A stretch of 17,704 nucleotides of DNA from assembly GCA_937993755.1 (NCBI GenBank), contig CALKMA010000019.1, positions 1 through 17,704 on the forward strand, given 5' to 3'. This DNA comes from HGM13233 sp900762805 (GTDB taxonomy: Bacteria; Bacillota; Clostridia; Oscillospirales; Ruminococcaceae). Shown one piece after another: positions 1 to 8,642 of this stretch. Within the stretch, counting starts at the first letter, position 1; every line of letters begins with the position of its first letter. The notes below the pieces were generated by a model. It did no database searches, had not been told where the DNA came from, and saw only the letters and a list, made by a program, of their open reading frames with translations. Made by a program: the position numbers and the translations under genes.

Positions 1-14
1 GGGGTGTTTTTATT

Positions 15-1538
15 ATGATAAGCCTGAACGGGCGCGACCTTACCATAGAGCAGGTGATAAGGGTCACGCGGGGTTACGAGGAGGTAAAAGTAGCGGAGGA
101 AGCCATGGCCGCGATGGACAAAGCGCGCGCCTACGTTGAAGAAAAGGCTGCCGGCGGCGCGGCGATATACGGCCTTACGACGGGCTTCGGCAAATTTCAG
201 GATAAATATATTTCCGTTGACGATACGGCGGCGCTGCAAAAAAACCTTATCGTTTCCCATGCGTGCGGCATGGGCGAGCCGTTTGCGGAGGATGTTACCC
301 GCGGCATCATGCTTTTAAGGTGCAACGCGCTTTGCCGCGGCCATTCCGGCATACGCAGAAGCACCGTTGAAGTATTGACGGCAATGCTCAACGCGCGTGT
401 GCACCCCGTTATTCCGCAAAAGGGCAGCCTCGGCGCAAGCGGAGACCTTGCGCCCCTTGCGCACATGGTGCTTGTCATGATAGGCGAGGGCGAGGCCGTG
501 CTCGGCGGCGAACGCATGAGCGGCGCCGAGGCCATGGCGCGCGCGGGTATCCCAACGGTCGGGCTTGCGGCAAAGGAGGGGCTTGCGCTTATAAACGGCA
601 CGCAGGTGATGACAAGCGCGGGGCTTCACGTGCTTTCCGGCGCGATGCGGCTTGCCAGGACGGCGGACATTGCCGCCGCGATGACTGCGGAGGCGCAGCT
701 TGGCATAACCAAGGCGTTTGACGCGAGGGTGCATGAGCTGCGCGGACACAGGGGGCAGATCGAATGCGCCGCGAATATAAGAAGGCTCCTGCACGGCAGC
801 GGCCTTTGCGCCGCCGTGCAGCAGGGCAAGGTGCAGGACGCGTATTCCATCCGCTGTGTGCCGCAGATACACGGCGCGAGCCGCGACGCGATAGAATATG
901 TCCGCGCGGCGGTTTCCAGAGAGATCAATACTGTTACGGATAACCCGATCATTTTCCCCGATGACGACGACGCCATATCCGGCGGCAATTTTCACGGTCA
1001 GCCCATGGCGCTTGCGTTCGATTTTCTCGGCATCGCGCTGAGCGAATACGCAAACGTATCCGAGCGCAGGCTGGAGCGTATGGTGAATCCGCAGCTTTCA
1101 AACGGCCTGCCCGCGTTCTTAACAAAAAACGGCGGCCTTAATTCCGGCTTCATGATCGCGCAGTATTCGGCCGCCAGCATGGTGAGCGAAAACAAGGTTT
1201 ATGCGCACCCGGCAAGCGTGGATTCAATACCGTCGAGCGCGAATCAGGAGGATCATGTGAGCATGGGCACTACGGCCGCGCGCAAGGCGGGGATGATACT
1301 GGACAACGCGGAAAAGGTCATAGCGATCGAGCTTTTCGCCGCGTTTCAGGCGCTTCACCTCAGGGGGGAGGAGAAGCTCGCGCCGGCGACAAGGGCCGTT
1401 TGGGACGAAATGCGGAAGACGGTCGAGCCGGTAGAGGACGACGTTGTTATGTATCCGCGGCTGAATGCAGTTGAAAAGCTGGTACGCGGCGGCGACATCG
1501 TGCGCGCGGCTGAAAGCGTATGCGGCGAGCTGAATTGA
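15..1538 (+). CDS. hutH: Histidine ammonia-lyase (histidase)
   Basis: This cytoplasmic enzyme removes ammonia from L-histidine to give urocanate, the first step of histidine degradation. The 507-residue length is normal for the family. Residues 138-150 contain GSLGASGDLAPLA, whose Ala-Ser-Gly (141-143) cyclises to the MIO electrophile. Other family signatures are IYGLTTGFG (51-59), the HGASRD stretch (286-291), DNPI (309-312), GGNFHGQP (323-330) and SSANQEDHVSMG (407-418). The ATG at 15 is preceded by a purine run at 1-4 that may be the end of a ribosome site; only 14 bases of leader are visible, so promoter and regulator cannot be judged. It is the first visible gene of a five-gene operon, and hutU follows after 19 bases. 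Phenylalanine or tyrosine ammonia-lyases share the fold, but the hut context settles the substrate. Confidence 0.97.
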   Translation: MISLNGRDLTIEQVIRVTRGYEEVKVAEEAMAAMDKARAYVEEKAAGGAAIYGLTTGFGKFQDKYISVDDTAALQKNLIVSHACGMGEPFAEDVTRGIMLLRCNALCRGHSGIRRSTVEVLTAMLNARVHPVIPQKGSLGASGDLAPLAHMVLVMIGEGEAVLGGERMSGAEAMARAGIPTVGLAAKEGLALINGTQVMTSAGLHVLSGAMRLARTADIAAAMTAEAQLGITKAFDARVHELRGHRGQIECAANIRRLLHGSGLCAAVQQGKVQDAYSIRCVPQIHGASRDAIEYVRAAVSREINTVTDNPIIFPDDDDAISGGNFHGQPMALAFDFLGIALSEYANVSERRLERMVNPQLSNGLPAFLTKNGGLNSGFMIAQYSAASMVSENKVYAHPASVDSIPSSANQEDHVSMGTTAARKAGMILDNAEKVIAIELFAAFQALHLRGEEKLAPATRAVWDEMRKTVEPVEDDVVMYPRLNAVEKLVRGGDIVRAAESVCGELN

Positions 1539-1557
1539 CAAAGCAGGAGGAATCAAG

Positions 1558-3582
1558 ATGGACAACAAAGCAGTGCAAAACGCGATGACCATCAAGCTGG
1601 ACAGTGTGCTGCCGGAATATCCCGAATTCGTTGAGGGAATCCGCCGCGCGCCGGACAGGGGCTTCCGTCTGACAAGGGCGCAGGCCGATACGGCGCTCAG
1701 GAACGCGCTGAGATACGTTCCCGAAGAGCTGCACGAAGCGCTCGCACCCGAATTTATGGAGGAGCTTGTTACACGCGGGCGCATATATGCGTATCGCTTC
1801 CGCCCCCAAGGGCGCATTTACGGAAAGCCCATTGATGAATATAAGGGCAACTGCACAGAGGGCAGGGCGTTCCAGGTGATGATGGACAATAATCTGGATT
1901 TTGAGATCGCGCTTTATCCATACGAGCTGGTAACATACGGCGAAACGGGCAGCGTTTGCCAGAATTGGCTGCAATACGTCCTGATAAAGAAGTATCTTGA
2001 GCAGCTTACCGAAGACCAGACGCTTGTGGTGGAATCCGGCCATCCGCTTGGGCTGTTCCCGTCCCGCCCGGAAGCGCCGCGCGTGATAATAACCAACGCG
2101 CTTATGGTGGGCATGTTCGACAACGCGCACGACTGGGAGGTGGCGGAGGAGCTGGGCGTCGCAAACTACGGGCAGATGACCGCCGGCGGCTGGATGTACA
2201 TCGGGCCGCAGGGCATCGTACACGGCACGTTCAACACGATACTCGGCGCAGGGCGCAGGTTTTTGGGCATTACGGAAACGGACGATCTGCGCGGGCATAT
2301 GTTCGTATCCAGCGGTCTTGGCGGTATGAGCGGCGCGCAGCCGAAGGCGGCGAATATCGCGAACGCCGTGGGCGTGTTCGCGGAAGTCGATTTCAGCCGC
2401 ATAAAAACACGGCTCGATCAGGGCTGGGTGGACAGGGTGAGCGCTGATCTTGACGAGGTGTTTTCCTGGGCCGGGGACGCGCTTGAAGCGCAGCGGGGGC
2501 TTTCCGTCGCGTATCACGGAAACATCGTTGACCTTCTTGAATATGCCGTTAAAAACAACATACACATCGACCTTCTGAGCGATCAGACCTCCTGCCACAA
2601 TGCCTATGAGGGCGGCTACTGCCCCGCCGCGCTCACGTTTGAGCAGCGCACGGAGATGCTGCACTCCGACAGGGAGAAATTCATAGAGCTGGTCAACGAA
2701 TCGCTGCACCGCCATTTCCGCGCCATACAGGCGCTGTGCGCGCGCGGGACATATTTCTTTGACTATGGAAACAGCTTTATGAAGGCCGTGTACGACAGCG
2801 GCGTCAAGGAAATATCCAAAAACGGCTATGACGAAAAGGACGGCTTCATATTCCCCTCCTATGTTGAGGATATAATGGGGCCGGAATTTTTCGATTACGG
2901 CTACGGCCCGTTCCGCTGGGTCTGTCTTTCCGGCAAGAGCGAGGATCTTGACAAAACGGATGCCGCCGCCATGAGCTGCATAGACCCCAACCGCCGCTTC
3001 CAGGACAGGGACAACTATATCTGGATACGCGACGCGAAGAAGAACCGTCTTATCGTGGGCACGCAGGCAAGGATACTTTATCAGGACGAGCTTGGCAGGA
3101 TGCGTATTGCGCTCAAATTCAACGAAATGGTGCGGAACGGCGAGATCGGCCCGGTGATGCTTGGGCGCGATCATCACGATGTATCCGGCGCCGATTCCCC
3201 CTTCCGGGAAACAAGCAACATAAAGGACGGCTCCAACGTTATGGCGGATATGGCCGTGCAGTGCTTCGCGGGGAATGCGGCGCGCGGCATGAGCCTTTGC
3301 GCGCTGCATAACGGCGGCGGCGTCGGGATAGGAAAGGCAATAAACGGCGGCTTCGGGCTGGTGCTTGACGGAAGCGAGCGCGTGGACGGCGTTATCCGCT
3401 CCGCCATGAGCTGGGACGTTATGGGCGGCGTTGCCAGGCGAAGCTGGGCGCGCAATCTGCACGGCATGGAAACGGCGGTGGATTATAATTCCCGCCGGTC
3501 GGGCGAAGGCCATATCACGATCCCCTATACCGTTGCCGACAGCATAATAGAAAAGGCCGTTGCCGGCAGGATGAACCGATAA
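1558..3582 (+). CDS. hutU: Urocanate hydratase, long form
   Basis: This enzyme adds water to urocanate to give 4-imidazolone-5-propionate, using tightly bound NAD+ as an electrophile. It has 674 residues, about 110-120 more than the common proteobacterial and Bacillus enzyme, and matches the longer type known from animals and some anaerobes (from memory). Visible signatures are the NAD-binding loop GLGGMSGAQ (253-261), QTSCHNAYEGGYCP (343-356), YGPFRWVCLSG (449-459), GRDHHDVSGADSPFRET (536-552) and HNGGGVGIGKAINGGFG (584-600). The start is fixed by AGGAGG at 1545-1550, eight bases before the ATG. It follows hutH by 19 bases and is followed by a 260-base gap before the next operon gene. I see no frameshift or missing core motif. 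Confidence 0.96.
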   Translation: MDNKAVQNAMTIKLDSVLPEYPEFVEGIRRAPDRGFRLTRAQADTALRNALRYVPEELHEALAPEFMEELVTRGRIYAYRFRPQGRIYGKPIDEYKGNCTEGRAFQVMMDNNLDFEIALYPYELVTYGETGSVCQNWLQYVLIKKYLEQLTEDQTLVVESGHPLGLFPSRPEAPRVIITNALMVGMFDNAHDWEVAEELGVANYGQMTAGGWMYIGPQGIVHGTFNTILGAGRRFLGITETDDLRGHMFVSSGLGGMSGAQPKAANIANAVGVFAEVDFSRIKTRLDQGWVDRVSADLDEVFSWAGDALEAQRGLSVAYHGNIVDLLEYAVKNNIHIDLLSDQTSCHNAYEGGYCPAALTFEQRTEMLHSDREKFIELVNESLHRHFRAIQALCARGTYFFDYGNSFMKAVYDSGVKEISKNGYDEKDGFIFPSYVEDIMGPEFFDYGYGPFRWVCLSGKSEDLDKTDAAAMSCIDPNRRFQDRDNYIWIRDAKKNRLIVGTQARILYQDELGRMRIALKFNEMVRNGEIGPVMLGRDHHDVSGADSPFRETSNIKDGSNVMADMAVQCFAGNAARGMSLCALHNGGGVGIGKAINGGFGLVLDGSERVDGVIRSAMSWDVMGGVARRSWARNLHGMETAVDYNSRRSGEGHITIPYTVADSIIEKAVAGRMNR

Positions 3583-3842
3583 AGCGTTCTCGAAGGTCTG
3601 CCAGGCCCGCCGGGAGCTGCAGGGCCGCAGAGCGGAAAAATTTCAGGAGCATGACTCTGTGAAAATGAGCACGGCAAAACAGGGCATCTTGCTCAGGCGG
3701 CCATGGAATGGGATCAAAAATCAGCCTTTATGATGCGCTGCAAACTTCTTTGAATGAACAGCTCAGGCAACCGTGCGGAAAAGACACGGCCGGCTGCCGT
3801 GCCTTGACCCGTAAATATACTGCAATAGGAAGGAAAGGAACA
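3583..3842. other. 260-bp gap inside the hut operon
   Basis: This stretch separates hutU from the formimidoyltransferase gene. An open frame runs in from 3708, but its first 45 codons have no ribosome site and do not resemble the family, so I treat them as untranslated. It holds a GC-rich inverted repeat, CACGGC/GCCGTG (about 3785-3801), without a following T-run. I found no convincing promoter: TATACT near 3817 has no matching -35 element. Confidence 0.5.
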
Positions 3843-4739
3843 ATGGAAAGAATCGTTGAATGTGTGCCCAATATAAGCGAAGGCCGGCGGAAGGACGTTA
3901 TCGAGGCCGTGGTGGATGAAGTGCGCTCCACGCCAGGCGTGACATTGCTTGATTATTCAAGCGACGAAAGCCATAACCGCTCCGTAATAACGTTCATAGG
4001 CGAACCGAACGCGGTGGTCAATGCGGCGGTGAAGCTTGCGAAAAAGGCGGCGGAGCTTATCGACCTTACCAAACACACGGGCGAGCATCCGCGCATGGGC
4101 GCGGTGGACGTCATACCGCTTATCCCCATCCGCGGCATGACCGGGAAAGAAACCATTGAGCTTTCAAAAAAGCTGGGCGAGCGCGTTTGCGCGGAGGCGG
4201 ATATGCCCGTTTTTCTGTATGAGCACAGCGCGTCCGCGCCGCACCGTGCAAATCTGGCCGCGATACGCAAGGGCCAGTTTGAAGGCATGGCGGAAAAGGT
4301 GCGGCAGGAGGAATGGGAGCCGGATTTCGGCGGCAGGCGCGTCAACCCGACCGCGGGCGTTGTGGCTGTGGGCTGCCGTATGCCGCTGATCGCGTTCAAT
4401 ATAAACCTTTCAACAAGCGATGTGTCCATAGCAAGCAAAATAGCGAAGATAATCCGCCGCTCGTCCGGCGGGCTGGACTGCGTAAAAGCGCTTGGCGTTA
4501 TGCTTGAGGACAGGAACCTTGCGCAGGTTTCGATCAATATGACCGACTTCAGCCGCACCCCGCTTTACCGCGTGCTGGAATTCGTGCGCTTTGAGGCGGC
4601 GCGCTACGGTGTGCAGGTCACAGGCACGGAAATAATCGGCCTTACGCCCATGCGCGCGCTGGTGGACTGCGCGGAATACTATTTGCAGATCGAGAGCTTT
4701 GACGCAGACAAGCAGGTGCTTGAAAGCTATATTCAGTAA
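3843..4739 (+). CDS. ftcD: Glutamate formimidoyltransferase
   Basis: This enzyme transfers the formimino group of N-formimino-L-glutamate to tetrahydrofolate, releasing glutamate and 5-formimino-THF. It is the last carbon-skeleton step of this histidine route. The protein is 298 residues, the size of the stand-alone N-terminal module of mammalian FTCD. It opens with MERIVECVPNISEGR, typical of the family. HTGEHPRMGAVDVIPL (78-93) carries the catalytic His82, at the same number as in the mammalian enzyme. FGGRRVNPTAGVVAVGCR marks the middle of the protein. I chose the ATG at 3843 over the longer frame from 3708 because AGGAAAGGA lies just upstream and homology starts here. hutI begins 11 bases after the stop, so the two are co-transcribed. 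The partner cyclodeaminase is a separate gene at 6024, after hutI. Confidence 0.95.
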   Translation: MERIVECVPNISEGRRKDVIEAVVDEVRSTPGVTLLDYSSDESHNRSVITFIGEPNAVVNAAVKLAKKAAELIDLTKHTGEHPRMGAVDVIPLIPIRGMTGKETIELSKKLGERVCAEADMPVFLYEHSASAPHRANLAAIRKGQFEGMAEKVRQEEWEPDFGGRRVNPTAGVVAVGCRMPLIAFNINLSTSDVSIASKIAKIIRRSSGGLDCVKALGVMLEDRNLAQVSINMTDFSRTPLYRVLEFVRFEAARYGVQVTGTEIIGLTPMRALVDCAEYYLQIESFDADKQVLESYIQ

Positions 4740-4750
4740 AAGGAACGACA

Positions 4751-5992
4751 ATGCCCACCCTTATTTATAACATAGGTACGCTGCAGACCCCTTTGGGCAG
4801 CTTTCCCCGCGCGGGGGCTGCTCAGGGCGAAAACAGAAAATATCATAACGCGGCGGTGCTTTGCGAAGGCGGCCGGATAAAGGCCGTGTATGAAAACGGC
4901 GCTTTGCCCGAAACGGGCGCCGATGCCGAAACGATAGACGCACAGGGCCGCCTTGTTACGCCCGGACTTATAGATGCGCATACGCACCTTGTGTTCGGCG
5001 GATGGCGGCACAACGAGATACCCCTGAAGCTGAAGGGCGCGGGCTATCTGGACATACTGCGCGCGGGCGGCGGCATACTTTCAACCGTGCGCGCAACGCG
5101 CGGCGCGGATGAGGGCGGGCTTTTAGCCAGGAGCCGCGCCTTCCTTGACGAGCTTCTGGCGCAGGGCGTTACCACGGTCGAAATAAAAAGCGGCTATGGG
5201 CTTGACCGCGACACGGAGCTGAAGCAGCTTCGCGTTATCCGCCGCCTTAACAAAACGCATCCCATGGACGCGGTCCCAACGTATCTCGGCGCACACGCCG
5301 TACCTGAGGAATACGCGGGCAAAAGCGGCGAATATATAGACTTTATAATCAGCGATATGCTGCCTCTGATACAGCGCGAGGGCTTGGCGGAATTCTGCGA
5401 CGTGTTTCTGGAAACGGGCGTGTTCGGAGTCGGGGAAAGCCGGAGGCTGCTCACCGCCGCGCGAGAGAGGGGCTTTGGGCTGAAGCTCCATGCGGACGAA
5501 ATAGACGAGCTTGGCGGCAGCCTGCTTGCGGGTGAGCTTGGCGCGGTAAGCGCGGAGCATCTTATCGCAACAGGGGAACGCGGCATGGCGGCCATGGCAA
5601 AGGGCGGGGTGATCGCGGTGCTGCTGCCCTGCACCTCGCTTTATCTTAACAAAAGCTTCGCCCGCGCGCGGGACATGATAGCGCACGGCATACCCGTCGC
5701 GGTGGCCACGGACTTCAATCCGGGAAGCTGCCCCTCGCTGAACCTTGGCCTTTGTATGACCATGGCGTATCTGAAATACCGTATGACGCCGGAGGAGATA
5801 CTTTCGGCCGTTACCATAAACGCCGCATGCGCCGTGAACCGCGGCCGAAGCACCGGCACGATAGAGCCGGGCAAGAAGGCGGATATGGTCATTTGGAACG
5901 CGGAGGACATGGAAACGCTGTGCTACCGTATGGGCAGCAATCTTGCGGGAACGGTCATCAAGAATGGCACGACAGTCAAAAGCAATATATGA
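4751..5992 (+). CDS. hutI: Imidazolonepropionase
   Basis: This amidohydrolase opens the ring of 4-imidazolone-5-propionate to give N-formimino-L-glutamate, the substrate of the gene just upstream. The 413-residue length is typical. Metal-binding and catalytic positions of the amidohydrolase superfamily are visible: DAHTH (75-79) with two metal histidines, LHADEIDELGG (246-256), SAEH (267-270) and ATDFNPGSCPS (319-329). The N-terminal and C-terminal small beta domains are present, the latter including the common GKKADMVIWN stretch. The ATG at 4751 follows AAAAGGAA at about 4737-4744. It sits 11 bases after the formimidoyltransferase stop and 31 bases before the cyclodeaminase gene. Confidence 0.96.
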   Translation: MPTLIYNIGTLQTPLGSFPRAGAAQGENRKYHNAAVLCEGGRIKAVYENGALPETGADAETIDAQGRLVTPGLIDAHTHLVFGGWRHNEIPLKLKGAGYLDILRAGGGILSTVRATRGADEGGLLARSRAFLDELLAQGVTTVEIKSGYGLDRDTELKQLRVIRRLNKTHPMDAVPTYLGAHAVPEEYAGKSGEYIDFIISDMLPLIQREGLAEFCDVFLETGVFGVGESRRLLTAARERGFGLKLHADEIDELGGSLLAGELGAVSAEHLIATGERGMAAMAKGGVIAVLLPCTSLYLNKSFARARDMIAHGIPVAVATDFNPGSCPSLNLGLCMTMAYLKYRMTPEEILSAVTINAACAVNRGRSTGTIEPGKKADMVIWNAEDMETLCYRMGSNLAGTVIKNGTTVKSNI

Positions 5993-6023
5993 TATTATCA
6001 ATTACGGAAAAAGGAGAAAACGT

Positions 6024-6653
6024 ATGCTTAGTGAAATGAAGATAAACGATTATATCGACCTGCTTTCGGGCAATGCGCCCGCACCGGGCGGCGGCAGCGC
6101 AAGCGCGCTTTGCGGCGCGCAGGGCGCGGGGCTTTGCGCAATGGTCGCGGCGCTTACGCTCGGCAAAAAGAAATATGAGGAGCATCAGGAGCTTTGCCGC
6201 GGCGTATATGAGCAGGCGCGCACCCTTTCGGAGCGCATGTGCGCATTGATAAACGAGGATACGGAAGCGTTTGACCGCGTTTCCGCCGCGTTTAAGCTGC
6301 CAAAGGATACGGAGGAGGAAAAGGCAGCGCGCAGGGCGGCTGTCGCCGAGGCCACGCTTGGCGCAACGCTTGTGCCGTTGGATACGCTGCACCGCGCACA
6401 CGACGGGCTGGAGCTTGCAAAAATGCTGATAGGCAAAAGCAACGCCAACTGCGCAAGCGACATTGGTGTTGCCGCGCTCAACCTTGTCAGCTGCGCGCGC
6501 GGCGCATGGCTGAACATACTGATAAACCTTGGCGGCATCGCGGACGCGGACAAGGCCGCTCAAATACGCGCCGAGAGCGAAAGGCTGCTTGCCGAATGTG
6601 AAGGTATGGGCGGCGAAATTTACGCGGGAACAGTAAAACAGCTGGTGGGATAG
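6024..6653 (+). CDS. fchA: Formimidoyltetrahydrofolate cyclodeaminase
   Basis: This enzyme converts 5-formimino-THF to 5,10-methenyl-THF and ammonia, recovering the one-carbon unit from histidine breakdown. The 209-residue protein matches the stand-alone cyclodeaminase or the C-terminal half of mammalian FTCD. The family's folate-binding loop NAPAPGGGSASAL (17-29) is near the N-terminus and the rest is largely helical, as expected. The start is the ATG at 6024, placed eight bases after AAAAAGGAG (6008-6015); the frame is open back to a TTG at 5943, but that stretch overlaps the end of hutI and has no ribosome site. It is the last gene of the hut operon. Having the two FTCD activities in separate genes, split by hutI, is one of several known arrangements. 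Confidence 0.94.
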   Translation: MLSEMKINDYIDLLSGNAPAPGGGSASALCGAQGAGLCAMVAALTLGKKKYEEHQELCRGVYEQARTLSERMCALINEDTEAFDRVSAAFKLPKDTEEEKAARRAAVAEATLGATLVPLDTLHRAHDGLELAKMLIGKSNANCASDIGVAALNLVSCARGAWLNILINLGGIADADKAAQIRAESERLLAECEGMGGEIYAGTVKQLVG

Positions 6654-6722
6654 CGCCTGCGGGAGCTTCGCGGCGCGCCGGCTGCGGACACACTGCGGGA
6701 TCGGGTCGCGCGGCAGATGACT

Positions 6723-6753
6723 GCGCTTTGCGCACAGCGCTGTGCGCAAGCGC
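6723..6753 (+). repeat. GC-rich hairpin after the hut operon
   Basis: The sequence folds back on itself: GCGCT pairs with AGCGC, and TGCGCACAG pairs with CTGTGCGCA, with one T bulge. It lies 70 bases after the cyclodeaminase stop. No T-run follows, so it is not a classical intrinsic terminator, but it could stabilise or end the hut mRNA in another way. Confidence 0.6.
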
Positions 6754-6788
6754 CGGATGGGAACGGCAAAGACTTTTACACTTCTACT

Positions 6789-6848
6789 GCGTCTTATCTA
6801 ACCGCGGCAAAGCTTGACGGCGCCAAGCGGTTGCAGAGGTCAAGACGC
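6789..6848. repeat. Nested inverted repeat of unknown role
   Basis: GCGTCTT (6789-6795) pairs with AAGACGC (6842-6848). Inside it AACCGC (6800-6805) pairs with GCGGTT (6827-6832). The two perfect helices are nested in the right order for one branched or bulged RNA hairpin. It lies just before the transporter's terminator and has no associated gene. Confidence 0.45.
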
Positions 6849-6857
6849 AAATCAGGG

Positions 6858-6899
6858 CGGAAAAAGAAAAAATGAGAGGTGACCTTTTCGGTCACCCTC
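6858..6899 (-). terminator. Intrinsic terminator of the MATE transporter
   Basis: Read on the minus strand, GAGAGGGTGACC pairs with GGTCACCTCTC around a short loop (6873-6899), with one bulged base. It is followed at once by TTTTTTCTTTTTC. It lies about 145 bases past the transporter stop. On the plus strand the hairpin has only a short A/T-rich tail, so any role for the hut operon is weaker. Confidence 0.8.
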
Positions 6900-7043
6900 T
6901 CAAAATTTGAGCCGCAGAAGATAGAGAACGGTTATTTGCAAGAGCCGTTTTCTGACGCATTTCATGTATCGATTCCGCGAAAATCGAACGAGAGTGCTTA
7001 TTCGCTTTCTGTCGGTTTGCGCCCCGCATCCTTGCCGCTGATT

Positions 7044-8339
7044 TCAGTCGATGTTTTCGATCTTTTTCCTGAAAATCAGCCTTTCCTCTATCAGTGAAAC
7101 CGCAAAATGGGCGACCATGCCGAAGCCGAACATCCGAATGATCATATTCATATCAAAGGTGATGACATTTCTCCGGCTCAAAACATAGAAAATACCGTAA
7201 TATCCGAGGTTGATAATCAGTGAATTGACGGCCGTATAACCCGTTTTGCCCAAGCCGACGAAAATATTGTCGATAATAGCACAGCCCGCATAGGCGGCAT
7301 AGAAGGGAACGAGCTTTAGAGTTATAGTGAAAATTTCGTGCGCATTTTCGAGGCTTTGAGCATATCGGAAAAAAGGCGTCCACGCAGGGATGGTAACTGC
7401 CCAGATTGCCACGCTCGCGGCAGCTATCAGGTAATAGTTGCGCTGATGCAGCTTTTTGTACCCCTCCTTGCAGTCCGCGCGGATGACCTCGGCAAGTGCG
7501 GTAATCGGTATCAGAAGCCAGCCCCAAATGAAGTTGTTTGCAATCCAATAATTGCCCTGCTCGGCAACCATGTTTACCATCTTGCAAACCATTATGGCAT
7601 AAATGAAGTTGTCGATGAACTGCTGCAGTCCCGAAAGCACACCGATTTTGCCCCATTCCCGAAACAGCGCACAGTCGGATTTCCTGAGCAGACATAAACG
7701 GATATACCCTTGCTTATAGAGAAGCATTATACAGGCGGCAGATAGCAGCGCATTGGTGATGATGTTCGATACAGCTGCGCCGTAGATGCCGAAATATGGG
7801 ATCAGCAAAAAATCGGCTACAAGGGAGAGCCCTGTGCGGATGCCGAGAAAAATATATACATTTTTGTCATTACCGATCACAACAAAAACAACATTGGCAA
7901 AGCTGACGAGGATGCCGGTCATAAAGGCAACCGTTTCAAGACGCAAATAAACAGAAGTGGTTGCTATGTCGATTTCGCCCGGATTCATAGCCGCGATGAG
8001 AGCCGAACCGTAAACCAGAACGCCTAACGAGAAGAGCGTATACAGTATAAAAGTGCAAAGCCCGGTTTTGAACGTCGCTTCTGCGAAGGCTTCCTTATGA
8101 TTTTTGAAGACCCGATTTAAAATCGAATATAGCGGGATAATGAGAAAGGCCTGCAACGTTTCGTTGATCAGGTCAAACCATTCCATCTGCCCGATGATAT
8201 CCAATGCACCGGCTTGTCCCTCAGAAGAAATCAGAAACGTTTTGACGGTCTGATATATTGCCGGGATCAAGGCAAGCGCGCAAAGGGAGATCCACAGTCG
8301 ATAGTTGAACAGCTTTAATTCAGCAAATCTTTTTTTCAT
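7044..8339 (-). CDS. MATE-family multidrug/solute efflux transporter
   Basis: This is a polytopic membrane protein of the MATE/MOP superfamily, whose members export drugs or metabolites by Na+ or H+ antiport. The 431-residue length and about twelve hydrophobic segments in two halves fit the family. Visible pieces include LINETLQAFLIIPLYSIL near the N-terminus, FGIYGAAVSNIITNALLSA in the middle, and VGLGKTGYTAVNSLIINLGYYG near the C-terminus. I chose the ATG at 8339 (MKKRFAELK); the frame stays open to 8588, but those 83 codons lie across the promoter and leader and do not look like protein. The ribosome site is weak (GAGAA). It is transcribed alone and its base composition is clearly more AT-rich than both sides, which suggests separate acquisition. 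Substrate is unknown; a distant polysaccharide exporter of the same superfamily is the main alternative. Confidence 0.85.
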   Translation of the reverse strand: MKKRFAELKLFNYRLWISLCALALIPAIYQTVKTFLISSEGQAGALDIIGQMEWFDLINETLQAFLIIPLYSILNRVFKNHKEAFAEATFKTGLCTFILYTLFSLGVLVYGSALIAAMNPGEIDIATTSVYLRLETVAFMTGILVSFANVVFVVIGNDKNVYIFLGIRTGLSLVADFLLIPYFGIYGAAVSNIITNALLSAACIMLLYKQGYIRLCLLRKSDCALFREWGKIGVLSGLQQFIDNFIYAIMVCKMVNMVAEQGNYWIANNFIWGWLLIPITALAEVIRADCKEGYKKLHQRNYYLIAAASVAIWAVTIPAWTPFFRYAQSLENAHEIFTITLKLVPFYAAYAGCAIIDNIFVGLGKTGYTAVNSLIINLGYYGIFYVLSRRNVITFDMNMIIRMFGFGMVAHFAVSLIEERLIFRKKIENID

Positions 8340-8431
8340 AGGGAATTCTCGGTACAGTCTTCGCACACTACTTTTGAATCCTGCAATACCATGTGCCTCA
8401 ATGAAACGCGAGTGAAAAAAGCCGCATTTCG

Positions 8432-8459
8432 ATAAAGTGCTTCTTGCACGACACTTTAT
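8432..8459 (-). repeat. Hairpin in the MATE mRNA leader
   Basis: ATAAAGTG and CACTTTAT form a perfect 8-bp stem around a 12-base loop inside the predicted 5' leader of the transporter. About 15 bases further on, the minus strand has a TTTTTT run. The stem and the T-run are not adjacent, so an attenuator is possible but not shown. Confidence 0.5.
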
Positions 8460-8486
8460 GTATGAGAGAAGAAGCTGTACAGCCGC

Positions 8487-8515
8487 ATTATACCATGAAA
8501 CCGAAAGCGTTTCAA
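8487..8515 (-). promoter_or_regulatory. Sigma-A promoter of the MATE gene
   Basis: Minus strand: TTGAAA (8510-8515), a 17-base spacer, then TATAAT (8487-8492). This is a near-perfect vegetative promoter. The predicted start is near 8480, giving a leader of about 140 nt before the ATG at 8339. It supports the shorter protein start. Confidence 0.85.
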
Positions 8516-8606
8516 TGAACACGGCAGACAATCGACGCCAAATGTCAGGGCAGGCAGGTATAAAATGCCCAGAACGGCAGACAAACACAACGGATTAAAG
8601 CACAGA

Positions 8607-8642
8607 AAAAATCCTCTGAAACGATCGTTTCAGAGGATTTTT
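8607..8642 (-). terminator. Perfect 36-bp palindromic terminator of the tRNA unit
   Basis: The two 18-base arms are exact reverse complements around the centre at 8624/8625, with A-runs on one side and T-runs on the other. It touches the CCA end of the tRNA-Ser(GCT) gene, so it ends the tRNA transcript. Its symmetry means it would also stop transcription from the plus strand. Confidence 0.9.

Larger units (their letters stand above)
6654..7043. other. Intergenic region between convergent hut and MATE units
   Basis: This 390-bp stretch carries no convincing gene. The short open frame at 6879-7097 has no ribosome site and overlaps both the terminator and the end of the MATE gene. The region holds a long GC-rich hairpin (6723-6753), a two-part inverted repeat (6789-6848) and the transporter's terminator (about 6858-6899), each listed separately. 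Confidence 0.6.

Noticed and set aside
1447..3513. 688-residue minus-strand open frame opposite hutH and hutU
   Set aside because: It is a GC-rich antisense shadow of well-supported genes, with no ribosome site or family signature.
3708..3842. 45-codon extension of the formimidoyltransferase
   Set aside because: Homology and a good ribosome site both point to the ATG at 3843.
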